Below, piece after piece: positions 35,234 through 47,520 of a DNA stretch of 64,000 nucleotides. Numbering within the stretch: position 1 is the stretch's first letter; each line of letters opens with the position of its first letter. The DNA is from Akebia trifoliata. Taxonomy: Eukaryota; Streptophyta; Magnoliopsida; Ranunculales; Lardizabalaceae. Made by a program: the position numbers and the translations under genes. The stretch covers positions 3,472,001-3,536,000 of the forward strand of contig CM030714.1 in the NCBI GenBank assembly GCA_017979445.1, in the 5' to 3' direction. The notes under the pieces were generated by a model. The model was not told the origin of the DNA, ran no database searches, and saw only the letters and a list, made by a program, of their open reading frames with translations.

Positions 35234-35430
35234 TAAATCAATCAATCAATCTCGGATTAAGAGAAAGAGAGAGATCTAAGGTTGTCAATGATGCAGATCT
35301 AGGGTTTCAACGACCCTTAGTTCTGCTGGATTGAATCTCCCTTTGTTTCTCTTCTCCACAAACTGTAAGTCTGTAACTGAAATTGTAATTCGTGGTCTTC
35401 GTGTTCATGCTGAAGCCACCCAACAGACCC
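35234..35430 (-). promoter_or_regulatory. leader-like region upstream of the small ORF
   Basis: On the minus strand this stretch has a 33-codon upstream reading frame starting near 35409, the word gaaaccctagatc (telo-box-like, found in leaders of many plant genes), and a CT-rich tail ttctctctctttctc-like before the ATG. The composition contrasts with the AT-rich spacer on both sides. Confidence 0.35.
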
Positions 35431-35631
35431 TGATGTAAGGAATTCTTTCTGAATACCCGCCAAAAAGTTGGGCGGTAACTCAAAACCTTAAATGTCTCCT
35501 CACCTTAATAAATAAAGACAGCTACTATTACCACACCAACTTTTACTAATGTCTCACCAATTCCTATACAAATCACCTAAGAATTGCACATTATTGGTGT
35601 GGCAATAGCAACTCTCTAAATAAAGTACTTA

Positions 35632-36266
35632 AGGTATGTTTGATTGCACATGGAAAATAGGGTGAAAAATCAATTTCCATGGAAAATAACAATTTTTAAG
35701 TGTTTGATTGCACATGGAAATGAAAATTCATTTTCCACCCCATTCAAAAAGCCCACTAAATCATGGATTTCACTTTCCCACCCATATTTTTCATCATCAA
35801 TTCTTCCCTACCACCACCACCACCATTACACTAACCTCGCCGTCGTTGTCATCGCCGTTGTCACCATCGTCGGCGCCGTCGACTTCGTCTCCGACCACCT
35901 TCTCTCTCTCTCTTCTTTTTCATCCCTCACCTCCTCCGCCACCACGTTCTCCCCCATTTTCCTCACTTACCTCCGTCGTCGTCACCGCCGTCGTCGTCGC
36001 CATCGCCGTCGTCATCTTCACCACCGTCGCCGTCGCCGCATCCTCCCCCCTCCCTCTTCCTCGTCATCTTCTTCTTCCTCTCCCTCTCCTCCCATCTTCT
36101 TCCTCCTTCTCCTCTTCTTCTTTTTTCTCATATTTTTTCCATGATTTTATCCAAGTGAAATCAAACAATGGAATTTGATTTTCCAACCCTACCTATTTTC
36201 CACAACTAATTTTCCATGGATTTCAAATTTCATGGAAAGTGACTTTCCATGCAATCAAACATACCC
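35632..36266 (+). mobile_element. PIF/Harbinger-type MITE, 635 bp, TTA flanked
   Basis: The inverted ends aggtatgtttgattgcacat and tgcaatcaaacataccc are flanked by TTA at 35629-35631 and 36267-36269. Next to each end are tggaaaataggg and tccatggaaa hairpin words. The middle is a low-complexity CACC/CCGTCG/CTTC-rich block that stays open over 150 codons by composition alone. It is the inverted counterpart of 59061-59713. Confidence 0.85.
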
Positions 36267-38653
36267 TTAGAAAATTGTGATTCATTCTCACGAGAGCCTG
36301 TGTTTGCACACACCAAAGTGACCATTTGCACCCGCTTAAGTGATTTTTGTTATATAAAAAATAGAGTAAATTTATTTTAACCTTTTGTTTTTGCTTATTG
36401 CACACACAATCACCTACCAAATAAAAAACTCAAAATCCACTTCTTTCTTCCTTCCTCCTCTCATCTTTTTCTTCATATTCATATCTTTTTTAGTTTTGTG
36501 TGAGATTGAATCAATGGAGATTAGATTTTAGGGGGGTTTTTTTTTTCAAATTATTTTATTTCTTTAAATTTTTATTTTTATTTTTTACTTTTTTACATTT
36601 AATCATCAAAGTAAATGAAAAAATCACTATTAAAATCTTAAAGTGATGATTTTAAACTAAAGAACTTGAAGATTTTTTGAAATATTTTATTCAATAAATT
36701 TAGATCAAACATTACAAAACCGATTCGATAAATAGCTATTGAACAAAACTTTCTCATGTGAATGGTATCAACTCGATTGCAAGTGTTAGGATAAGAAAAA
36801 TAAGTAACATCAGAAGAAGAGAAGAGGAGAAAAAGAAGAAAAATGATTAAGTACCTTTAGGTTGGTGAAATAAGCAATTTAAGTTCAAGTACATTTATTA
36901 GGTGTGTGTAAATAGTTGTTTTAAAGTAAAGGTGAGTATTGCAAGCAAGTACGACGAATGATATACTCATAATTTCTAAGATTTAAATGAAGTTTCAATT
37001 AATTCGAACGAAGTAAGAAGAATGATACTCATAATTTTGAAGTAACTTGGACAATCTTCAAAATTATATGATGTATCATTCTTCATTTGATAGGGCAAAA
37101 AATTGTCATAATATATCAAAAGTTATGTCAAAATCTTCAAAATTACGAGTACTATCGCTTTTCCTTCGTCATTTATAGTCACAAATCATCAGTGACTTTA
37201 GAGATTATTGGGCTCCTGTTCCTTTGGTCCAAGATGAACAAAGCGTTTGAGGGAGTGCACTTTCAAGACTTCTTATTTAATTGGGATTCCATCTATGACA
37301 ACTAGTGTCAATCCTTGTATTGTTTCTTTATTTTTGCTTTCTTTCTTTTTTGGTTGATTCTCGTGTGTTGTTTGGGGGCTATCTCAGCCTCCCCCTTTTT
37401 CTCTTCTTCATTTATATAATCTTATACTTATAAAAAAAAATCTTGTAATTTCTGTACCATCTAGCTTCCTACAAAGTAATAAGCCAAAAGCAGAGTCGAG
37501 GCCAGTTTTAGCTTCTTGTTTTTGTGTAAATCCATAAGCCAGGTATCCACAAAATATGCTTTTTTACTCAAGAAAGTATAGGGCCAAAAATTAAAAAACA
37601 CCCCCCTCCAAACACTTGTTAATTCACGAGAATCTAATTATATTACTATGATTGTGATTCTTCTCAGAATCACATTTTTTTTTTATAGATTATATAAAAA
37701 TATAAAAATGTTTAAGGATAAATTCCACATTCCATAATGCATGAGAATTCTCTTTAAATAACTTTCAATAACAAGAAGTCGAAAGAGTTGAAGTCTGACA
37801 CATTCTTTCATTCTACTCTATCCTGAAAAGCCAAGCCTAATGTTATTTGAAAGTGAACTCCCACCTGTTTTCGCCATCTCCATCAACGTTCTTTTGGGTC
37901 TTTCTCTCGTTCTTTTAAGACCTTCAACTTGAAAAGGTATTTGAACTGGGTTTTTAATCAAATTCCATTAAACGTGTCCAAACCATAAATTGTGACAATC
38001 CCATCCATAAACTTTGTCAAGGAGCAAGGATGTGCAAGACTAGTGAGACAAAACCCCGAAAAGATCAAAAGAATCCTAACCTTTTGCCCTCCAAAATTTT
38101 CACTTCATCACCAACCAACTCAAGGAGAAACCCTTCAAACACCCTTTTACGTTTCGGATATTGGATAAGCCAATGAGAAGAGCACGTCACAGTGACCCAA
38201 TTCATCTAGGTCTCGTCTGTGACTTAAAACCGTGCTAGGTAATTACATTAACGATTTTGGAAATGGGACAAGTTGGGAAATCTCTCTGTATGTTATTAAG
38301 GAACCTCTTCCTATACATTTGATCTCTAGAATCACATCATAGTTATTCTTGATACATGCAGATAAAATTGTGAAATTTACATATACATACAAGTACCCAA
38401 GGGAAGCACGTGATGAACCGATGAGGTTGGCCCCACTGTATTTCCCCAATCATCGTCATTTTGATTTCAAGACAATCCATCTTAAAGACCATAGGGGTCT
38501 TTCACTCATTCTACTACACGAACAGCACAGAATCAACATACTCCTCTCTTCATTTACTCCTGATTAGAGGGACCCAAAAGTAGATGACATTAGTCAAGAA
38601 AAAAAAGGGGAAATTTTTTTTTTAAGCGCATTAGTATTCTATTATGCTAGCCA
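36267..38653. other. spacer; 3' flank of the Mpv17 gene
   Basis: AT-rich with T runs at 36537-36546 and 37675-37684. No coding region is supported. The Mpv17 3' UTR probably occupies the last 50-150 bases. Confidence 0.4.
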
Positions 38654-41600
38654 TTATATACAAAGAGATGTCCGAGTAACAAAATCGCCATGTACCTCAG
38701 AAGGACCAATTGATTGAATAGAATTTGTCTCCAATGATGCTTCAGAATGCCTTGCTTCTGATTTCTCGTTCGAATAACTAGAAAAGAAAAAAGGAAAAGA
38801 GAACATCAGTGTGAATGGCATGACCCCTTCCATGATTATTATACTTTTGACACAATTTAACGTGTCAGACTGCAGACTTACGTAGAGAGTATGGTCACCC
38901 AGATAAGCTCCACACAGTCGACCCAAAGAAGCCTTTGTTCCACCGGGACCACACCATAGGTAATAAGGTGAGCAAAAGGCCACAGCTTCCATCCTGCCTG
39001 TAAAGTAAACATATCGAGAAACCTGGTCAACGGAAAATTCCATTTTCTATTCTGAATTCATCAAATATTTTAAATACTCGCAAATTTCAAATACTTGTGT
39101 CACTTATTTGAGCCTTGTCAACTATTATAAGAACTGAGTACCATTGTGAGCCATCTTGAACAAAATCTCCTCACATTACATCAAATTTGACTATATCAAT
39201 TTAAAAGCGCTTAAATGAGTTGTGGAGAAATGGAATCATTATCTTTGGTTCTAACAATCAGAATAAGACTGCTGACAAGGATAGACAAGAAGCAATTGAG
39301 ATACAAATAAGCTTGTGTTCCAACTGGAAAGAAACTCGATTTTTTAATAGGTAAAAGTAACTCAAAATGCTTCAAATCTGGAATCTAGGATACATCTCAC
39401 ACACACAGAAACAATTCCTCTCTTCGTTAACTGTACCATACCCATGCAAACTTGAAACCAATCATATGATGGGTCCCAGAGGAGATTCCTAGTTTTACAT
39501 AAAAATCAACATAATCCAATAAACAGTAACCAAGAAACCTCTCTCACTCTATTGAAAACCGTCCAAGGCTTAGATCCATAGCTTAGTTGGTTTGACACAT
39601 TGCAAAGCAACTTTGAGGTCGTGAGTTCAAGTCCAGCTTACCCATCAAAAGAAAAAAAATTTCCAAAAAAGAGGTCAAACAATTTTTTTGAAAAAAAAAA
39701 AAAAAAATGTCCACAATTTTTTTTTTTCTAATTTGACTGGATTCTCACCCTATGTCCACTTTTGCAGATGAGTGGATCGGTTGGCATCTGAAAATATGTT
39801 AAAGAGTAAAAATATATAGAGGAGAAGAAAATCCTTACTGTCAGCATAGGCCAAAAGGTCGCCCTTAGTTCCCTAAAAATGCTGGCTGGGGATTCGAAAC
39901 GCAAGAGACCCAATACCACATAGTAGATGCTGTTCCAAACTGCTGCCCATGCCGTTTGATCAAACACAACTTTAGCGGGAACCACCCACCAGTCCTGGAA
40001 TGGGAAAAGAGCCTGAAAAGAAACAGAATTTTTTTCAGCCCTTCCTTGGAAATCAATTTTTAAGTTGGAATGAACACCTCTAGAAAATAATTCAACCATG
40101 ATAATTACCTCACAAAACTGGTAATAATAATGAGAAATGGAACCATGAAGAGAGAACCCAACAAGGCCCGATCTGAACATGCGTGCTCGGTCGAACTCGA
40201 AAAGAGGTTTTCCTTCATAGCACTACAAATCGGTAGTATATCAATAAGACACATGTAAAAATAAAATAAAATAAAAAATTAATGCCTAGGAAACGGAGGA
40301 GTCCTTTAAATATGTGATTACCTGTGCAATCCAATCTCCGAGAGAGTAGACAACCCCACTAATCACCATCTTAGCTAAAACAGGATTCGTTTTTAGAGCT
40401 TCCTCATAAGCAATCCAGTTGTGTTGGGGTGCATATCTTAGTATCTCAAAAATGGTCCATCCCTAAAATGGAAACAAAAAAAAAAATGAGCCTAACAAAC
40501 AAAATATAGCAACAATTAAGTTCTTTTTTACAAACTCAAATCAAGATCCCAATTTTAGTTCACATTTCCAGGGAATCTGATATTTAGGAATCAAAGAAAA
40601 CTTGAAGAAAAGTAAATCAGAACTAACAACCCTACGTAGCATGATTCAAATCTAAATCGAACAGCCCCCGCCTTGCAAATAAATGAAGGAAAACTCTATA
40701 CAAACAAATATTTAATCTATAAACACACTCAAAAAATAAAAATACAAAAAATCCAGACAAGATATGAAGTACCGTTTGAAAATCCCATCTGCAAGGCCCA
40801 AGGAAGAACCCCAAAAAATACCATTACGAGTTAAAAATATTTAATCCAAAAAAAGTCATCATGTGCACGTGCGAGAGCATGTACACACACAACCAATTCA
40901 TCCAAATAAACAAGCAAAGAACAGAATTTTACAGCATTTGAACATAATACAACCAAAATCATAATTTCCCATTCGACAATTTCAAGAGAAGAAAAGGAAA
41001 AATTTGCAGCTAAAACCAATGAAAGGCAACAAGCCACAATCAAGAATGCCCAAGCCTCACCATGAAATGAACTAAAGCATTATCATATCTAAAGAAAAGA
41101 ACATCAAAATCAAACTTCAAGGAAAGAATCCCAAAAAGAGATTCGCATAAATAACAAAAGAATCCCAACAAAAACAATTAATAACTCAATCTCCTGCACA
41201 TAAGGGGGAAAAACGCATAGAATTTAATAGTAATAATAAAAAATAAATGATGGTCAGCTCCGGTTGTCTTCAACATCACAAATACCAATCAAAAAAATCC
41301 AAGAAAAAACTCCAAATTCCTTAAAACTGAAACCATTTCCTCCAATAACAATCAAAAATGCAAACCCATATCCAATTATGCCTCTAGACACCAACAAATA
41401 ACTGAACAATTTGATCTTAAAACATGTCTTCAAAATCTCAAATTTCCACTTAAAATCCACAAAAACAAAAGAATAGATCACTTACGTGCCAGTAATCCTG
41501 GTCAATGGTGAGCAATTTAGTGATGGCGAAAGTCCCCGCAGCAAGAACAATAGTCGCATTAATCGTCCTATCGATCAATTTCACGATATCTTCCTCTACA

Positions 41601-42010
41601 TCTCCTTTCCCCTCTGAAGAAACAATCGAAGAAGAAGAGAGACCCTGAAACTCTCCAGCTCCCTCAAACGAGAATCTTCCTTCATTAACAAACCCACCAA
41701 CTTGAATCGAATTTTCTCTCTCTCCTTCACTTTCTGTTTCAATTCGAGCTACAACTCCTTCTTGTTGATCCGTAGAATCACTACTCTGTACTGGAATCAA
41801 ATCCAAATCTTCTGCGACAGACCCAATAACCCAATCTCTCTTTCTTCTTAAGTTACTCGAATTCTTCGATCTGTTGAAATTAAAGAAACTTTGGAGTGAC
41901 GAACCAGAGAGACCCTTTACAGGGAGATTGAAAGTTGGAGACTTTAATTCTCTAATGGGTTTTGTAATGAGAAGAAATCTCTGGGTTGTGATGCTATTTA
42001 CAGAAGCCAT
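38654..42010 (-). CDS. Mpv17/PMP22 family membrane protein, chloroplast-targeted, six exons
   Basis: Exons on the minus strand are 42010-41486, 40462-40322, 40222-40109, 40012-39839, 38997-38882 and 38777-38654. All have GT..AG borders and close at 397 residues. Residues 1 to about 55 are Ser/Arg-rich, a likely chloroplast transit peptide. About 56-145 are a variable acidic/Ser region. From about 150 a hydrophobic segment is followed by the Mpv17/PMP22 domain: NWIAYEEALKTNPVLAKM, GDWIAQCYEG and FDRARMFRSGLVGF, then SHYYYQF, KVVFDQTAWAAVWNSIYY and FWPML, ending in the signature PVEQRLLWVDCVELIWVTIL. The family forms four-helix pores in inner organelle membranes; a plastid location is inferred from the N-terminus. 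Intron 4 holds a SINE-like insertion. Intron 3 is 96 nt and stop-free in frame. Confidence 0.93.
39563..39703 (+). mobile_element. SINE in Mpv17 intron 4
   Basis: Box A TAGCTTAGTTGG (39579-39590) and box B AGTTCAAGTCC (39624-39634) have the spacing of a tRNA-derived RNA polymerase III promoter. They are followed by cttacccatc and A-rich sequence (aaaagaaaaaaaa, then a longer A run to 39703). It lies antisense to the Mpv17 gene. Confidence 0.55.
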
Positions 42011-44459
42011 GGATCTTGTGCTTTTCGGAAGAAAAAAACAAACAAACGAACAAGAGATTCTGAAATCAATCGCTCGTATGTTGTTTTTCTTCGAGTAGGA
42101 GAAGAAGAGTCGTGAGTTCTTGAGAGAGGGATTTTAAGCGTAATTTTTTAAATTAACAAGGAAAAATCTAGTCATCCAAGACAAATAAAAGTGGCTGGAA
42201 ATCAGAAGAGCATTTTAATATAATGAGCCGAGAAGCATGAAAAAATAATTTTCGGATAATTTATGGCGTCCACAATAAAGAGACGAAAATTCCAGATCAA
42301 ACGTTCTTTGCTTATCGGGCCACATGGCACTCTGTGGGAAGAAAAACAAAAGTTAAGAAAAAGATGAAATTACTTGGTAGAATATGCGGGAAGGAAGTGT
42401 TTCTAAATCGCAACCCAGTTACTAAATGGGCCTTTCATTAACCCAGCCCATTCCTTCTTGGACCTGATTTGGATAGTAATGGGATTGGCCGAGAGAGACC
42501 CAATTCAAGTTTAGGTTTGAACTTGGGAGCTATGATCGGCCTGGTAATTTCTAATATAATTTATCTGAAAATTTGAAGGTTGGCCTCGCCCGAATATTTG
42601 GAGGTCGATTGGGTTCGACATAGGTAATTTATTTGGCCGACCCAATCATTAGACAAGTTGGGCTGGGGCTAGTATAACGAGGGACGATTAGTTTACAGAC
42701 CATATATGGCCCAGCCCATTGGTATATTACATTGACTTCAAGGCTTATGGGATTGATTGGAGATATGTAGGCTCCTCTGATGTATTAGGTGGAAGCATAG
42801 TCACAAAATTCTCCGAATGATTCATGGATTAAATAGACAAACCAACAAATTAATTTGTGTTTTACCAATAACTCTCGAATTTTTAATTTTTTTTCAACAT
42901 TCAGGGTCGACAAAAAAGGTAGGATTTTTAGGGAGGTTGAAGATAATGGGTTTTGAAAACAAAACTTCAAAACCCAATTCCGCTAATAAAATTTTCAATT
43001 TTTTGACAAAAAAAAATGTTTCTGAATTTATACGAACTAATCCAATTAAAGGCCGCCAAATAATTATCGAATTTTGTTGTTATTATGGGGGAAGAGAGGC
43101 AGCAAAATTGAAAAGGAAACCACATTATGTGGGTCCCATGTAGCCAACCACACCTATTTGATATCTGCAAGTGGTGGACCCATTTGGGTTAACAGTAGAG
43201 CATATATGTGGTTATAGAAGGACGAGTGGTTGAATCTAGATAAATTCCCCTTCTACAAGCAATTAATTTTGTTTGTATGGCTGTCTCCAATTTTTGTAAG
43301 CCATTCAAATTATTCAGGTCTTGGTTTGGCCTTTTTGTGATCGTATTTGTTCTCATTTAAGAAAAATGGTACGTGGATTGAATTATTGAAGGGTCACTAT
43401 CGATTTTGATTTTGATTCTATATTCCAATTTTACATTATATGCATCAAAATATAAATAAATACAAATACAAATTTAAAATTAAAATGTTGGTAATATCAT
43501 GTTGATTTACTAAATTTTAAGAGAACTCCTATCTGCAAACCAATATATTACTTATTGGGCTGGGGTCTGTTGACTAGTGAGAAAAGGCATGATCTCAACC
43601 ATTTAAATACAAAATCTAATAGTTGAGATTTATGTGTATCTTGATAACACATCTCAGATACTTATCCCGAGAATAAATCTCAATTATTAAATTTTATAAT
43701 TATTAAATTTTATATTTAAATAGTTGGGATCATGTGTTTTTTCTACGAGTCAAGCAATCTTGACCCCTTGATATGATATACACAAAAGAGGATTCCCACA
43801 TCTCACCATACATAATTACACATTCAAGATTCATCCTTCATTGGTTCCCGACACCAAGGTTTTTGAGAAATTGAATCGAAATGAAACAGCAATATTAAAC
43901 TCCAAGAAATAAAAAAGATGACTTTTAATCAAATGCATTAGCTATTACATTGAAACTTTCTCGAAGCAGCTTTTCTTTGAATCAGAAAATAAGAATGGAA
44001 TGATATGATTTACACTTCCAAAAACAATATCTATTAAACTTTGCATCTTTCTCTGTAGGACTTAATACTCAAGAAAATCCGAAACAATGTGTTAGCAAGA
44101 ACAATTGAGAGAGATGAACCATGTAGATTCTTTCCAACAGTATCCACATTATCTGCTGTGCTGGATAAATCTGAAACCAAGAATTTTTGCTTTCTGACCC
44201 AATTTATATCTACTCAGCCGTTGCGTCTATTTTTCCTAATTCCTCACATCACGAAAAAAAAATGAGCTGCTCCAAAGACAACCTCTAGTGCCGCCGCTAC
44301 TGCTACTGCTGACAAAATGCTGCCTCTGAACCCTCTTTAGAAATTAAATGAGCTTCCACCAAGATCCATGGCACAGAAATTTCTTTAGGTAAAAGGTGTG
44401 CTGTGTTGCGTTGGTCAACAACCAATATGGGTAAAAACTTAGTCCTAAAAGTGCCCAAA
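42011..44459. other. Mpv17 5' flank, spacer, and 3' UTR of the SNF2 gene
   Basis: The Mpv17 leader is within about 42011-42130. The middle (42130-43900) is spacer with no supported gene; several ccgaccc/gggttgg phrases around 42540-42690 hint at an old hAT-like repeat. The 3' UTR of the SNF2 gene lies in roughly 43900-44459. Confidence 0.4.
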
Positions 44460-47078
44460 TCACACCATAAACAGGTATTTCAAATCATCCACAGTAAGAC
44501 GAGTCTGACGACTTCCCGTCTCATCTTCGCCAAATGCAGAAGAAACCATTTCTCTCTTCTTTTGCTGCCCCCCAGAAAATCAAATATTAGTTTTTTTTCA
44601 TTCAAAAATAATTGTCTATCTTATCAGGTATTGCAAGGTTTCCAAGAGTTCTACCTAACACTAATAAGAACTGGAACTAATGTTTTAGGAAAGAGCCGTG
44701 ATAAACTGACTCTTTGACCTGGCAATTCACAGAACCATAGATCTTTTTCATCGGGATACACAAGGAAAAAAGATCTATGGTTTTGTTCACATGTCACGTC
44801 AGAGAGTGTAGCGTCAGTTTTAGAGCGTCTGTTTATCATGTCTTCAGAAAATGCTGATGTGGCAGTGGATAAAGAACCATGGATTGTTGTCTTTTATCTC
44901 AAGAAAAAATATATGATTCTTTGCCCACTGCCACATCATCGCAGTGTTGAGCGCAGTGTCAAGGGAAGTCAATGATTTATTTAGGTTTAACCAACCCAAT
45001 GACATTCCTAGACTCCTACACTAGAGAACCATACAACAGAGAAATAGGAAAGTGTATACTATAGTTATTTTAAGAAATTGCTCTCTGGAGTGATGCTCCA
45101 AACCAATTCACTGGAGAGGAAGAACGTATTTTGCCACATGAAGCAAATGAAGCTATGAACATGTTAATAAATGCATATTTTCAACCTTGAACCTTTTGAC
45201 GTATCATAAATTAATCAGGCAGAAGAATTTTTTTTTTTATATTAAAAATAGTGAAACAAGTGAGGCTTGTCTGCGTGTGGGGAGAGGGGGTGGTTGGGGA
45301 GAAAATTCAAGGGTTTTCTAATTAAAAGGTTGAAGAAAAGGGCATTTAGATCTAAATCAAGGGGAAATGTCATCAGTTTAAAACATAGGGTATCTCAAAT
45401 CTTCACTGAAACCCTGATATGCCTCCTTGACCTCAGTCTTCTCTAATAGATTAATGCAAAATGACCTCAATACCCTCATCTTCAACCTGAAACCAAAAAC
45501 CCTTTGATTCTCTTCCCAAAACCATTCTTCTTCAAGCTCTTCAACCTCTATAGTAAGCAATATAATTAACAAAGCAAGAAGGATTTGAAAGAGAGGAAGA
45601 AGCAAGTCAGCTGCCCATGAGTGGGGCCTCTTGACTTTGACAGACGGCTAATCTCAGTGCACATCTCCGTGTCATCACTTTGGAAACACGGGGCATCTCA
45701 AATAGTCACCAAAATGTAGAGGGGTGTTTAAATCAATAAAAAAAAAAAATTTTAAGGAGGGGGGCAACAAGGTCAAAGGGAGCATGTCGTCAGTTTGAAA
45801 ACACAGGGTATCTCAAATATTCACCAAAAAGAAGACGGGTGTCTAAATCACCCAAAATATTGAAGGGCAGGTGGGGGCAAAGGATACCTGAAGTGCTAAT
45901 ATGCGATCTTCAACCGTATCTTTCACAGTTAACCGCAAAACAGTAACAGGACGAGTCTGTCCAATTCGATGTGCTCTATCAATTGCTTGATCTTCAGTTG
46001 TAGGGTTCCACCACAGATCCAAAAGAACCACGCGACAAGCTGCAACCATGTTCAGCCCAAGACTTGCAGCTTTCAAAGACATTATCATAACAGTAACCTG
46101 TCACAAACAATGAGGAATCTAATTTAAAAATTAAAGCTATGGAATATTGATCTTCACAAATCTAATAAAATTATGAACTTAGAAGAGATGGAAAGGGGTT
46201 CAGAATCAAACCTCTGGAAGGGTGTTAAAATCCTTTACAGCTTTATCTCTAGCAACAACAGACATTGTTCCATCCAGTCTCCTGTACTGTATTGAAGAAT
46301 TTTTCAGATGAGCTTCAAGCAAATCCAGCATCCTTGTCCACTGTGAAAAGACAAGTGCTTTCTCTGATACTTTAGTACTTGAATCCTCTGAAACCTTTTT
46401 TGAGTTGACATGTATTTCTTCAGGGAAATCTTTACAAGCTCCCACTGAACGACAATCAGATGTATTACCTGGACACCTGGCAACCTCATCGACAGAATTC
46501 AAAGAGCTATCTTTTGAGGTACCATCCCATGGTTTCGATAATGAGTGCAGGACCTCAAGAGCAGCTTTGATCTTGGAAGAATTAGATAGACTCTCTGGAC
46601 AAGGCTCAAGTTTCTCAACAAGACAAGTAGAACTGTCAGGCTGATCAGACAGGGAACTTTTTAATGTGGCACTGGAAAACACTGAAGTTACACTCAGATG
46701 AACCTTGCACTGGGACACGGGGCAGAGGTTATCATCACCTGTTAGGTGTTCACAGATACATTGATTACAGAAAACATGACCACAGATTGTAACAGCAGCA
46801 TCTTCAGGGGGATCCTACAAATACATCAACAGATAAAATGTCATTCTCACCACGTGTAAGCTAAGATATATGCTAGACTTAGGGGTGCAACTTGGTTCGG
46901 TTCAAATGGAGAACCAAACCAAATTGATTGCTTTGGGCTGGTTTGGTTCGGTTTGGAACATGTTGCGGCTTGGTTCTAGGTTAAGAAAATGGAGAACTGA
47001 TCAATTTGGTTTGGTTCTCGGTTCAAGGCTCGTATAGAATCAAACCAAACCGAGAAGGCAACAACCAGACCCTTATAT

Positions 47079-47109
<31 letters not shown>

Positions 47110-47489
47110 GGATTAGGATCCGTATACACATAAAGCTACTCATAAAGCTACAACGTGTTTTGTCTTATATGGGCAAAAATGTTTGGAATGAGCTGATTTT
47201 TTGTGATGATGATCTCTATGGTGAGGAGATCATCCTTGCCAAAAATCAGCCCATTATGAAACTTCTAGCCCCATGTTTACAAGTTAAAAAATTTTCGACT
47301 GTCCAATTTTTGTAAATCACTTTTGATGGGGTTAGAAGTGTTGGAATGGAATGATTTTTTGCAAGGATGATCCCCTCACCACAGAGATCATCCTCACCAA
47401 AAATCAGCCCATTCTGAACCTTTTTAACCATATAAGACAAAAATGTTGTAGCTTTATGAGTAGCTTTATGTGTCTACGGAGCCCGACCC

Positions 47490-47520
<31 letters not shown>

